From Geobacter sp. (GTDB taxonomy: Bacteria; Desulfobacterota; Desulfuromonadia; Geobacterales; Geobacteraceae), in contig DNJC01000006.1 in NCBI GenBank assembly GCA_003490025.1, forward strand, positions 6,658-70,657: a DNA stretch of 64,000 nucleotides, given 5' to 3'. The translations under genes and the position numbers were made by a program. Of the stretch, positions 56,199 to 64,000 are shown piece by piece. The notes under the pieces are model-generated. The model had not been told where the DNA came from, did no database searches, and was given only the letters and a program-made list of their open reading frames with translations. Position 1 is the stretch's first letter, and every line of letters begins with the position of its first letter.

Positions 56199-56555
56199 AT
56201 GAAGAGAAGAGTCCTGATAGTGGATGACGTTGAAGACATCAGGCTTATGTTGCGTTACATGATTGAGAAAGCCGGACATGTCATAGTCGGCGAGGCTGCC
56301 AATGGCGTGGAAGCGGTAGAAATGTACCGGGAGTACCTCCCCGATATCACGATCATGGACATCGACATGCCCTTCAAGACTGGCGTTGAGGCCGCCAGGG
56401 AGATACGCGAATTCAATGACGCATCAAGGATAATCTTTTGCAGCGGCGGCATCTCCAAGTTCGAAAGCACGCCTGCCGAACTCAATTTCGTAGGCAACGG
56501 ACTGCTCAGGAAACCGTTTCTGCCCTCACAGTTGTACCAGGCCTTGAGTGCCTGA
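56199..56555 (+). CDS. Single-domain response regulator (second copy)
   Basis: A 118-residue CheY-like receiver: LIVDDVEDIRLMLRY N-terminus, phosphoacceptor in DITIMDIDMPFKTG near residue 54, and Lys in LLRKPFLPSQL. There is no output domain, so it acts through another protein. The ATG at 56199 follows GAGGTGTGAA. A terminator lies about 145 bases downstream. The kinase partner is not visible. Confidence 0.88.
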   Translation: MKRRVLIVDDVEDIRLMLRYMIEKAGHVIVGEAANGVEAVEMYREYLPDITIMDIDMPFKTGVEAAREIREFNDASRIIFCSGGISKFESTPAELNFVGNGLLRKPFLPSQLYQALSA

Positions 56556-56919
56556 TTTGTAGTACTTTTGTTATCTTCATTCGATGTGGGAGACCCGGGT
56601 CTTTTATTTTATTGCTGTACTTTAATTGTAGTGACCCGTTACTGACTGCGGACTGCCGATGTAGTGCTTTTTGATATTTTATTGCCGCAGGGTGAGTGGG
56701 AGCCGAAATGGCTCCCTTTTTTTGCGTTGCTACCTCAAGATTCACTTCTGAAGCTGCCGACAAAGTCGCATATGGCGCCTGACCACCGCTTGCCAGGGCA
56801 CCGTGCTGGCGGAACGGGGTTTGCCTTGTCTTTTTCAAAATCATGTATGCGATTGAGGCAACCTTGTGCTAGGGTAGCGAGTTGTTGAAATACAAGAATC
56901 GAAGCGACAGGATCTCACC
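56556..56919. other. Intergenic region with a terminator
   Basis: The region holds the receiver-gene terminator and about 195 further bases before the next gene. No additional gene or RNA was recognised. Confidence 0.4.
56698..56723 (+). terminator. Rho-independent terminator of the second receiver gene
   Basis: GGGAGCC-GAAAT-GGCTCCC is a seven-bp perfect stem followed by TTTTTTTG. Confidence 0.85.
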
Positions 56920-57768
56920 ATGACATCAGAACAACAGCAAAACGTATCTGCCATCCTGGCGAAACTGCACGGACACGCCTATTTCAGGGCAGGAGACGGC
57001 CCCCTGAAGCAAGCCCTGACCGAACTGGTCCTCGATGCGGTTGAAGGGCATCTTGCCGAGGAACTCTCGGACGGCTCCTTCGATCTGGAGGTGAGCATCG
57101 GGCAGCAGGAGGGGGAGAACGAGCCTATCGTCGACTACAACGTCGACCGTCCCGGCGTACAGCACCGTTCCGACATCGGTATTTCACGCCTCTCTCCGCC
57201 CGCGCTGGAGGACCTCGCCGGCTACCTGGTGCGGCTGGTCGAGCAGGCACCCGCCGTCGAGACGACGCAGACGGGGACCACGGTGGTGCGCAAAAAGGTG
57301 GAGCACGACCATCACGAACAAGAAGCTGCCGCAGCGCGGCTCAAGGTGTCGCCGCAGTGGCTGAAGAGCGTGGTCCCCTGCACCGAGTACAGCTATGACG
57401 AGATAGACGGCAAGAAGTATATCCGGGAATATTACTGGTCCCGCGATCTGATCGAGAGGCTGTTCAGGATAAAGTCGACCAAGACCACGCCCGAAGACCT
57501 GCAGTACGTCGCCTCGGAATGCTGTGACGGCGACATGGATTGGGCCAGGGACCTCATCGCCAGGCTGAAATCCCCGAACCGGCCGGAACCGGCGGCGAAG
57601 GAGCAGCAGCAGAAAAGCCAGAAGGCGCAACAGCCTCAGGCCAAGCCGGCGCCCCCCGGGGAGCAGCGCTCCAGGTCGCGCTCCAGGCACAAGAGGGGGG
57701 TCAGGCAGGGTAAGGATGCCGCCCGTAAGCCGGATCAGGCACCCGGCCCGAAGCCGCCGCAAGCTTAG
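56920..57768 (+). CDS. Hypothetical protein with basic low-complexity tail
   Basis: A 282-residue protein that I do not recognise. Residues 1-115 look folded and mildly acidic (LAKLHGHAYFRAGDGPLKQA near 14). Residues about 140-220 contain KYIREYYWSRDLIERLFRIK and a helical run. Residues after about 225 are Lys/Gln/Pro/Arg-rich, with EQRSRSRSRHKRGVRQ, suggesting nucleic acid or polyanion binding. It lacks a signal peptide. A bidirectional terminator follows. Function unknown. Confidence 0.7.
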   Translation: MTSEQQQNVSAILAKLHGHAYFRAGDGPLKQALTELVLDAVEGHLAEELSDGSFDLEVSIGQQEGENEPIVDYNVDRPGVQHRSDIGISRLSPPALEDLAGYLVRLVEQAPAVETTQTGTTVVRKKVEHDHHEQEAAAARLKVSPQWLKSVVPCTEYSYDEIDGKKYIREYYWSRDLIERLFRIKSTKTTPEDLQYVASECCDGDMDWARDLIARLKSPNRPEPAAKEQQQKSQKAQQPQAKPAPPGEQRSRSRSRHKRGVRQGKDAARKPDQAPGPKPPQA

Positions 57769-57804
57769 AGCACGCCATCTCTAAAATCGTCAGTAATGAA
57801 AACT

Positions 57805-57852
57805 GGACGCGGGAGCGTCCTGCAATGTGTTCCCACGCCGGAGCGTAGGAAC
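57805..57852. repeat. GTTCCCACGCCGGAGCGTAGGAAC-type palindrome
   Basis: GGACGCGGGAGCGTCC then GTTCCCACGCCGGAGCGTAGGAAC in two parts: a second copy of the palindrome family at 22908-23049. Confidence 0.75.
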
Positions 57853-57860
57853 AATTTAGA

Positions 57861-57891
57861 AAAAGTCCCCCAGACACCTGGGGGACTTTTT
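57861..57891. terminator. Bidirectional terminator
   Basis: AAAAGTCCCCCAG-ACAC-CTGGGGGACTTTTT is a perfect hairpin with A and T runs on both sides, between the basic-tail protein gene and the convergent bacteriohemerythrin gene. Confidence 0.9.
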
Positions 57892-57928
57892 CTTTGTGGC
57901 CGCTTTGCCGGAGACGCAGGCCGCAGTC

Positions 57929-58339
57929 CTAGACTGCGCCCTGCGTCCGCAGGTACGTTGCGAACGCCATGTCGGTCCGCTTTATGTGCTGCAACAGCCA
58001 TGAGGCGAGGGTCTTGTTGGTCATGATAACCAGTGAGAGTGTCGCCCCCTCCGCCTTGAACTCGTTCGCCAGACGCTCCACGTCGGACATGAAACGGGTG
58101 TGCTCACCTTTGTGGACCGCGTAGTCGGGGTAGGCGTGCCTCATCTGCAACCGCTCCTCTGCTGCGAAATGCTCCTTCACGTACTCCTGCAGGAACAGGA
58201 GCAGCCGCAGCACCTCCTCCTTCCCCTTTCCCTCGCCGCAGGCGGTAAACAGCCTCGCGAACCTGCTGAACAGCTCCTTGTGCTGGCTGTCGATCTCCGA
58301 CACCCCGATCAACAACTCATCCGTCCACTGGATGCTCAT
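57929..58339 (-). CDS. Bacteriohemerythrin (second copy)
   Basis: A 136-residue di-iron four-helix protein. Ligands are visible in DSQHKELFSRF, KEHFAAEERL, AVHKGEHTRF and LLQHIKRTDM. It resembles the copy at 41530 in length and helix layout. It is downstream of the second kinase gene on the same strand, 62 bases away, so it may be co-transcribed with that two-component pair and provide oxygen handling or sensing. Confidence 0.92.
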   Translation of the reverse strand: MSIQWTDELLIGVSEIDSQHKELFSRFARLFTACGEGKGKEEVLRLLLFLQEYVKEHFAAEERLQMRHAYPDYAVHKGEHTRFMSDVERLANEFKAEGATLSLVIMTNKTLASWLLQHIKRTDMAFATYLRTQGAV

Positions 58340-58401
58340 GTCATGCTCCTTTTCTCGTTTCGTCTTATTACGCCTTTTTGCGCCATGCGCTCTTAGGCCG
58401 T

Positions 58402-60402
58402 CTACTCGTCCGGGTCGTCGATGGATTCCTCGCCCGGTAGCATGATCTGGAAACTGGTGCCCGCGCCAGGGGTGCTGGTGGCCTGGATCTCCCCACCGTG
58501 GTCCTTGACGATGCCATAGGAAACGGAAAGGCCGAGACCGGTGCCGTTATCCTTGGTGGTGAAAAAGGGGGTGAAGATCTTCTCCAGATCATCGGCCGGG
58601 ATTCCCTTGCCCGTGTCGGCAACCTCGACGATGCAGCCGTTGCCCGGGCCGTGTCGCCTAGTGGTCAGCCTGAGCGTTCCCCCTTCCGGCAGCATCGCCT
58701 GGACGGCGTTCAGGATGATGTTGCCGAACACCTGCCGCAGCTGGTCAGCGTCCCCCCTGGTCGGCGGGAGGTCGGCCGCGTATTCCCATTTCACCTGAAT
58801 GGCCTCCATCGCCACCTGGTGCCTGATCTGGCTCAGGATGTCGTCCAGTATCTCGTTTACCTGGAACTGCCTCTGGTTGAGAGATTTTTGCCGTGCGAAG
58901 GTGAGCAGGTTCCCGACGATCTTCGCCATCCTCTCCGTTTGCAGGCTGATGATCTCCACTTCCTCGTGGTTGGGATGGTCCGGCGGCAGGCACATCTCCA
59001 GCACCTCGGTGTTCCCCCGTATGATGGCGAGAGGGGTGTTGATCTCGTGCGCCACGCCGGCAGCCACGATCCCCAGGTCCGCCAGCTTCTCCGCCCGGGC
59101 CAGGTCCGCCCGGGTCTGCAGCAGCAGGCGGTTCTTGTCGCTTAACTGCGCGGTCCTCTCCTCGACCTTCTGCTCCAGGGCCCGGTGCAAGATCCCGATC
59201 TCGGTCTCCTGCCGGCTCAGGGCCCGCGTCATCAGGTTGAACGCCTCGGCCAGGTCCCCGACCTCGTCTGTCGCCTTTACCTCGATCTGGAGGTTCCGCT
59301 CGCCGCTCGCCACCCTGTGGGCCAGCTTTTCCAGCTCCTTGATGGGGCGCGCCAGCAGGGTTCCGATGAAGCCGGAGACCGCTATGCCGACGAGGGAGGT
59401 AACGAACAGGACCACGTAGAGTATGGAGTTGACGCTTTTCTGCATGTGGGTGTACGGCTTCTCTAGCATCCCCACGTACAGGGAGCCGATCGCCCTGCCG
59501 CTCAAGTCGAGGATCGGCTCGTAGGCGGTGAAGTACCAGTCGTTCACCACGAAGGCGCGCCCGATCCACTTTTTCTTTTCCAGCAGGACCCGGTTGAACA
59601 CCTCCTCGGAGAGGCGGGTCCCTATGGCGCGGTCCCCTTGCGAACTCCGGACGTTGGTGGAGATGCGGGTGTCCCCCAGGAAGAGGGTGGCGGTCCCGAC
59701 GTCGGTCCCGTTGAACTTCACCCCTTCGTAGACGATCTCCTTGATCTTGTCCACCAGGGCGTTGTCGTTGTTGAGCAGCACCGCACCGTAGAGGGCGCCG
59801 ACGATCTTCCCGGAACGATCACGTACCGGGGCCGCCGAGACCATCGCCATTCCCGAGCGCTCCTCGGACGAGTTGCGCGGCAGGGCATGAGGCGTCGCGA
59901 CCAACGGGATGACGGCCCGGTTGGCGAGATCGGTCCCTTCTCGGGTGAGTTCCTCGGCGGTCATGACGATGGTGCCGGTAGTGGCGACCCCTTGCAGCGC
60001 CCGTTTGAGGAACCCTGCGGCAGGGCGGTCGCCGGAGCGCTTCGGGTTGTGGGCGCGGTAGAGCACCCGTCCGGAGGCGTCCACGGCGGTCAGCATGTCG
60101 ATCCGCTTGGTCTTAAGTCGCAGGCGGAGCAGGGACTGGATCTCCAGGTTGCCTGCGGCAAGGGACGAGGCGAAGTTCGGGTTGGTCGAGGTGAGGTCGA
60201 TCAGCTCGCCGATCCGCTGCAGTTCGGACCGGTAGACCTCGCGTGCGGAGTTGAGGTCGGTGCGTACCTTCTCCTGCGCCTGGCCGGCGATCTTGTCGTT
60301 GATGATGTAGAGACCTGCGACCGAACAGATGAAGAAGGCGACAAAGAGCGGGGCCAACGCACCGAAGGTGAGTTTCGCCCGGATGGGAAAGCGCCGAGGC
60401 AT
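58402..60402 (-). CDS. Cache-HAMP sensor histidine kinase (second copy)
   Basis: A 666-residue kinase from ATG 60402: membrane segment (about 13-35), Cache-type periplasmic sensor, second membrane segment, HAMP, coiled coil, HisKA with [11 protein letters not shown] (phospho-His near residue 450) and HATPase with [12 protein letters not shown]. The start is chosen because its ATG overlaps the upstream regulator's TGA by one base. Architecture and length match the kinase at 30300. It is followed by a bacteriohemerythrin gene. The signal is unknown. Confidence 0.92.
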   Translation of the reverse strand: MPRRFPIRAKLTFGALAPLFVAFFICSVAGLYIINDKIAGQAQEKVRTDLNSAREVYRSELQRIGELIDLTSTNPNFASSLAAGNLEIQSLLRLRLKTKRIDMLTAVDASGRVLYRAHNPKRSGDRPAAGFLKRALQGVATTGTIVMTAEELTREGTDLANRAVIPLVATPHALPRNSSEERSGMAMVSAAPVRDRSGKIVGALYGAVLLNNDNALVDKIKEIVYEGVKFNGTDVGTATLFLGDTRISTNVRSSQGDRAIGTRLSEEVFNRVLLEKKKWIGRAFVVNDWYFTAYEPILDLSGRAIGSLYVGMLEKPYTHMQKSVNSILYVVLFVTSLVGIAVSGFIGTLLARPIKELEKLAHRVASGERNLQIEVKATDEVGDLAEAFNLMTRALSRQETEIGILHRALEQKVEERTAQLSDKNRLLLQTRADLARAEKLADLGIVAAGVAHEINTPLAIIRGNTEVLEMCLPPDHPNHEEVEIISLQTERMAKIVGNLLTFARQKSLNQRQFQVNEILDDILSQIRHQVAMEAIQVKWEYAADLPPTRGDADQLRQVFGNIILNAVQAMLPEGGTLRLTTRRHGPGNGCIVEVADTGKGIPADDLEKIFTPFFTTKDNGTGLGLSVSYGIVKDHGGEIQATSTPGAGTSFQIMLPGEESIDDPDE

Positions 60403-61778
60403 CAACGGAAACCGTCCTCTTCGAGCCCGTACTCCTCGATCTTCCTGTCCAGGGTGCGTCGGGCTATTTCGAGGACCTTGGCGGCGCGGCTCTTGTTGTT
60501 CCCCGCAGCCTTCAGGACGTGCAGTATGTGCTCCCGCTCGACCGTCTCCAGGGAGACCATCCGCGCCGAGTGCTTCGCGGGTTCGCTGGCCGCCTGCGGA
60601 CTCCTCCATACCGGAAGGGTCTCCGGCGTGATCAGGCGGCCGCGGGTCAGGATCGCCGCACGTTCTATGGCGTTCTCAAGCTCCCGGATGTTTCCGGGCC
60701 AGCTGTAGGAGGTGAGGAGCTGCATCGCCTCGCTCGTGAAGCCGGTGATGTCCTTTTTCATGCGCGCCGCGTACTTGGCGAGGAAATGCTTGGCGAGGAT
60801 CTCGATGTCGCCCGCGCGGTCGCGCAGCGGCGGGAGGTGGAGGGAGATGACGTTGAGCCTGAAGAAGAGGTCCTCCCGGAAGCGCTTCTGGCGCACTTCC
60901 TCCTCCAGGTCCTTGTTGGTGGCCGCCAGGAACCTGATATCCACCCTTCTCCCCTTGGTGTCCCCGACCGGGATGAAATCCCCCTCCTGCAGCACGCGCA
61001 AAAGCTTCGCCTGGATCGCCTGGCTCATGTCGCCTACCTCGTCCAGGAAGAGGGTCCCGTTGTTCGCCGCGTCCAGAAGCCCTTTCTGCGCGTTGATAGC
61101 GCCGGTAAAGGCCCCTTTCACGTGGCCGAAGAGCTGGCTTTCGAGGAGCGTGTCCGATAGAGCGGCGCAGTTGATGGTGAGGAAGCGCTCCTTGGCTCTC
61201 GGGCTGTTGTTGTGGATGAGGCTCGCGATCAGCTCTTTTCCGGTCCCGGACTCGCCGAGGATCACCACGTTCGATTCGCTGTGGGCGACCAGCATCGCCA
61301 TCTCGTGGACCTTGCGGAAGCTCTCCGACGCGAAGACGAGCGGGGTGGAGGCGGAAGGGATGCCGAGTTCGTCCTTGAGCGCCGAGTTCTCCTTCAGGAG
61401 TTCCTTCCGTTCGAGAACCTTTTCCATGATGCCGAAGATCTTTTCTTTGGGAAACGGTTTGGTGACGTAGTCGTAGGCCCCGAGCTTCATCGCCTCGATG
61501 GCGGAGTTGATGGAGGCATAGGCGGTCATCATGACCACGGGGATTTCCAGTTTCATGTTCTTGACGCGCTGCAGGATCTCGATGCCGTCCAGGTCGGGCA
61601 TCTTCACGTCGAGAAGGAGCAGGTCCCCGTCGTCCAGGCCGCGGTTCTCGATGCATCTCATCAGCGCGGTACCGGAGCTGAACACCTCCAGGTCGATGCC
61701 CTTCGCCGTCAGTATCTTGGAGAGATACCTAAGTATCTCGACCTCGTCGTCGCAAATTATCACCTTGCCGTTGTACAT
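60402..61778 (-). CDS. NtrC-family sigma-54-dependent response regulator (second copy)
   Basis: A 458-residue regulator starting at ATG 61778: receiver (phosphoacceptor in LLLLDVKMPDLDG), AAA+ domain with Walker A GESGTGKE and GAFTGA loop, and a Fis-type helix-turn-helix (NKSRAAKVLEIARRTLDRKI). It pairs with the kinase that overlaps its stop. Closely parallel to the regulator at 32285. The RBS is moderate. The divergent membrane-protein gene at 62167 is a candidate target, but no clear sigma-54 promoter was found. Confidence 0.94.
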   Translation of the reverse strand: MYNGKVIICDDEVEILRYLSKILTAKGIDLEVFSSGTALMRCIENRGLDDGDLLLLDVKMPDLDGIEILQRVKNMKLEIPVVMMTAYASINSAIEAMKLGAYDYVTKPFPKEKIFGIMEKVLERKELLKENSALKDELGIPSASTPLVFASESFRKVHEMAMLVAHSESNVVILGESGTGKELIASLIHNNSPRAKERFLTINCAALSDTLLESQLFGHVKGAFTGAINAQKGLLDAANNGTLFLDEVGDMSQAIQAKLLRVLQEGDFIPVGDTKGRRVDIRFLAATNKDLEEEVRQKRFREDLFFRLNVISLHLPPLRDRAGDIEILAKHFLAKYAARMKKDITGFTSEAMQLLTSYSWPGNIRELENAIERAAILTRGRLITPETLPVWRSPQAASEPAKHSARMVSLETVEREHILHVLKAAGNNKSRAAKVLEIARRTLDRKIEEYGLEEDGFR

Positions 61779-62166
61779 GCCTGTCACCTGTTGCTCTGCA
61801 CGAAAAAAGGGACAATCCCTGCAGAATCTATCGTCTGTATTTTGCTGCCGGAAGATGCCCCGGGGGAGCGGTTGAGCGGAACGTAAACACCCGTCAATAT
61901 CTTTCGGCCGGGCCACTGTTGTCAAGGGAAATTCCCCTTTGGAAGGTGTTCCAGAGGCTGTTTTGTAGGCTTCGCATGCTTTGTTGAAGATCTTTCGTTG
62001 TTACACATACATCCATGGTCATCCAAACCTCTCTGCATCTTTATGACGTCTGCGGCGAGCTTTGTGTTATTGTTTTCACTTTCGCTCTGTCTCAAAGAGG
62101 TCGAGACCTGCAGCCGCAGCGAGTAAGGTAACGGTAAGGTCAAAAATAGTCAGAAAGGGAGCTTGC
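61779..62166. other. Divergent intergenic region upstream of the second regulator
   Basis: About 390 bases with no recognised gene, repeat or sigma-54 element. It should hold the promoter for the regulator-kinase pair and that of the divergent membrane-protein gene. Confidence 0.4.
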
Positions 62167-62502
62167 GTGATTTTTTTTGCTATCCTATTGAAGCCCGTCG
62201 TCTGGGTACTGATTTTCAGGTCCGCTATGAAGTCCGATTTCAAGGGGATGATGGGGAGGGCTGCCGCGGTCACCGTTATCCTGACTGTGGCGGACAAATT
62301 CAGCGTCGCCGGCAACCTTGCGTTCTCCGCGATCCTGCTTACCCTGCTGCTCTACACAGTGATGTCCTTCATCCTGCTGCCTATCGCCTGGAAACTCCAA
62401 AACAGGTGGGTCTCGTTCGCCTGCAACGTGGCGGGCACGCTCGGAGCTTTGGCGGGAGTCAACTTCCTCATGGACTTCCTCCGAGGTCTGCTTCCCTTTT
62501 AG
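62167..62502 (+). CDS. Small membrane protein, hypothetical
   Basis: A 111-residue hydrophobic protein with about three membrane segments (IFFAILLKPVVWVLIF near residue 3; AFSAILLTLLLYTVMSFILL; and a C-terminal ACNVAGTLGALAGVNFL). The GTG start at 62167 is chosen because GGGAG lies five to seven bases upstream; longer upstream starts add only charged, non-conserved residues. It lies 22 bases before the DUF3124 gene and is probably co-transcribed. Function unknown. Confidence 0.65.
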   Translation: MIFFAILLKPVVWVLIFRSAMKSDFKGMMGRAAAVTVILTVADKFSVAGNLAFSAILLTLLLYTVMSFILLPIAWKLQNRWVSFACNVAGTLGALAGVNFLMDFLRGLLPF

Positions 62503-62524
62503 TCAACTCAAATGGAGACGTGAA

Positions 62525-63025
62525 ATGCTTCGTAGAGCCACACTGAACCGTAGTTTGTTTGCCTTCTTCCTTCTTCTCGCCTGCAGCATCCACCCCGCCG
62601 CCGTGTGGTCCGCCTCCAACGAGATCAGGCTCTCCAGGGGGCAGACGGTCTACGTGCCGGTCTACTCGAACGTCTTCTCCGGCCCGCGCAACCTTCCCTT
62701 CCAGTTGGCTGCCACCCTGAGCGTCAGGAATACCGACCTCGCCGAGTCGCTTCGGGTCACCTCCATAGACTACTACGACACCAAGGGGGCGCTGGTCCGG
62801 CGCTATCTCGACAAGCCGGTATCGCTGCCCCCGCTTGGCACCACCTATGTCCACATCAAGGAAAAGGATGAAAGCGGCGGCTTCGGCGCCAACTTCATCG
62901 TCAGGTGGCAGGCTGACAGGGTGATCAACGCTCCCATCATCGAATGCGTCATGATCGGCGCTACCTCGGGGCAGGGGATCTCGTTCGTAAGCCCCGGCCA
63001 GGAGATCCGCGAGGGCTCCAGGTAG
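62525..63025 (+). CDS. DUF3124 family lipoprotein
   Basis: A 166-residue protein with an N-terminal lipoprotein signal: FAFFLLLACS puts a lipobox Cys at residue 20. The mature part matches DUF3124 (TVYVPVYSNVFSGP near residue 41, and a later SIDYYDTKGALV). It should be anchored in the envelope. Its molecular role is not known. It lies 22 bases after the small membrane protein and about 60 bases before the ATPase gene. Confidence 0.8.
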   Translation: MLRRATLNRSLFAFFLLLACSIHPAAVWSASNEIRLSRGQTVYVPVYSNVFSGPRNLPFQLAATLSVRNTDLAESLRVTSIDYYDTKGALVRRYLDKPVSLPPLGTTYVHIKEKDESGGFGANFIVRWQADRVINAPIIECVMIGATSGQGISFVSPGQEIREGSR

Positions 63026-63085
63026 AGGGAACTGCGGCAACCCTTGAAATCCGTATTCCCTTTTTCTCTCCGAGGAACGGTCGTC

Positions 63086-64000
63086 ATGAAACCTGCAACC
63101 TCCGATATTCCGAGCAATTGTCACGCCTTGGAAGTGGCTGCCGTCCTCGCTGCCCTTGGCGCCGACGCAAGAGGGCTGTCGCTCTCCGCGGCACGGGAAC
63201 GGCTGGGCAGATACGGAGCCAACGAACTGCAGGCCGCGCCCCGCATTTCACCCTGGGCCGTGATCCTGGAACAGTTCAAGAACGTTTTGATCGTCATCCT
63301 GCTGGTCTCGGCGCTCCTCTCCGCTTTCCTGGGGCACGCCGTCGAGGCTGTCGCCATCGCGGTGATCGTTCTCTTTGCCGCTCTCCTCGGGTTTGTCCAG
63401 GAGTACCGGGCGGAGAGGGCCATTGAAGCGCTCAGGGAGATGGCGGCACCGGAGGCGTCGGTGCTGCGGGAGGGCGTCGAGGTCAAGATCCCGGCGCGCG
63501 ACCTCGTGCCCGGCGATGTCGTGCTGCTGCGGACGGGGGACCGGATCCCTGCGGATCTGAGGCTGGTTGAATCGCACAACCTGCAGCTGGACGAGGCGGC
63601 GCTTACGGGCGAGTCGGTTCCCGTCGACAAAAGCGCAGCCTCCCTTGTCGATGAAACTGCGCCGCTTGCAGAGCGTATGAACATGGCCTTTGCCGGCACG
63701 GCGGTGACCTTCGGCAGAGGGAGCGGCGTAGTGGCAGCCACCGGGATGCGGACCGAGTTCGGCAAGATCGCCCGTATGATCTCCGCGATTGAGACAGGAA
63801 GGACCCCGCTGCAGGAGAACCTGGACCGGGTCGGCAAGATCCTGGCGAAGATCGCGCTCGCCGGTGTCGCGGCCGTCGTTGCCGTCGGGTTGCTGCGGGG
63901 CGAGCAGTTCCTGGACATGCTCCTCTTCGGAGTCGCGCTCGGCGTCGCCGTCGTGCCGGAAGCGCTCCCCGCCGTCGTGACCATCTCCCTGGCCATCGGA
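63086..64000 (+). CDS. Cation-transporting P-type ATPase, partial at window end
   Basis: The first 305 codons of a P2-type ATPase (Ca2+-type). Visible parts: the cytoplasmic N-terminal cation-ATPase segment, membrane segments M1-M2, the A-domain TGES loop in AALTGESVP near residue 172, and the M4 region VVPEALPAVVTISLAIG, a PEAL form of the usual PEGL. The phosphorylation DKTG motif lies beyond the window end. It likely moves a divalent cation across the membrane. The ATG at 63086 begins the gene, 60 bases after DUF3124. Confidence 0.9.
   Translation, partial: MKPATSDIPSNCHALEVAAVLAALGADARGLSLSAARERLGRYGANELQAAPRISPWAVILEQFKNVLIVILLVSALLSAFLGHAVEAVAIAVIVLFAALLGFVQEYRAERAIEALREMAAPEASVLREGVEVKIPARDLVPGDVVLLRTGDRIPADLRLVESHNLQLDEAALTGESVPVDKSAASLVDETAPLAERMNMAFAGTAVTFGRGSGVVAATGMRTEFGKIARMISAIETGRTPLQENLDRVGKILAKIALAGVAAVVAVGLLRGEQFLDMLLFGVALGVAVVPEALPAVVTISLAIG

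Overview
The window reads as a chromosomal segment of a GC-rich member of the Geobacterales (Desulfuromonadia; Geobacter, Citrifermentans or Geomonas type). This is inferred from the gene set: sigma-54 two-component pairs, a selenocysteine formate dehydrogenase with an NrfD-type membrane anchor, an FdhD-MobA fusion, a tRNA nucleotidyltransferase fused to DHH and CBS domains, acetate kinase/Pta, bacteriohemerythrins and UDP-xylose synthesis genes. No CRISPR array, rRNA, tRNA, prophage or complete insertion sequence was seen.

Region 1 (1-24.9 kb) is mostly housekeeping on the plus strand: DMT transporter, M50 protease, trpS, scpAB, Memo-like protein, DHH-CBS-tRNA nucleotidyltransferase, DHH phosphoesterase, a class V aminotransferase, PIN-PhoH ATPase, tsaD, rsmA, ugd and a UDP-glucuronate decarboxylase, FtsB-like protein, a 58-residue Cys-rich protein, argS, SPOR protein, an MshEN-receiver fusion, YacG and gltX. 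A small two-cluster ferredoxin on the minus strand and ackA on the plus strand follow. pta is convergent with ackA across a shared terminator.

Region 2 (26.0-41.0 kb) is a molybdenum/formate module: moeA-moaC-mog (minus strand, behind a structured leader ending in a terminator, probably a Moco riboswitch), divergent moaA and a MOSC protein, a histidine kinase/NtrC-type regulator pair, a sigma-54-like promoter, and fdnG (in-frame UGA at 34491 read as selenocysteine), an iron-sulfur subunit and an NrfD-type subunit. An fdhD-mobA fusion and tatA close it. Cofactor synthesis, maturation, export and regulation are therefore grouped around one exported enzyme.

Region 3 (41.1-57.8 kb) is mixed: an orphan AbrB-type antitoxin-like gene, bacteriohemerythrin, SDR, an SRPBCC-like/DUF302 protein, DUF488, and a compact aconitase-like/2-oxoacid dehydrogenase (E1 alpha, E1 beta, E2) operon. 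In the aconitase-like protein the first expected iron-sulfur cysteine is Ser297. Next come a receiver, a chemotaxis receptor, small exported or membrane proteins (one His/Gly-rich), a rhomboid protease, a flavin-type oxidase-like protein, DUF2007, DoxX and another receiver.

Region 4 (57.9-64 kb) has a second bacteriohemerythrin and a second kinase/NtrC pair laid out like the first. Then come a membrane protein, a DUF3124 lipoprotein and the start of a cation P-type ATPase that runs off the window. Several families of short intergenic repeats recur: GC-rich CCCTCTCCC-type palindromes, GTTCCCACGCTGGAGCGTAGGAAC-type palindromes and 7-bp tandem repeats.
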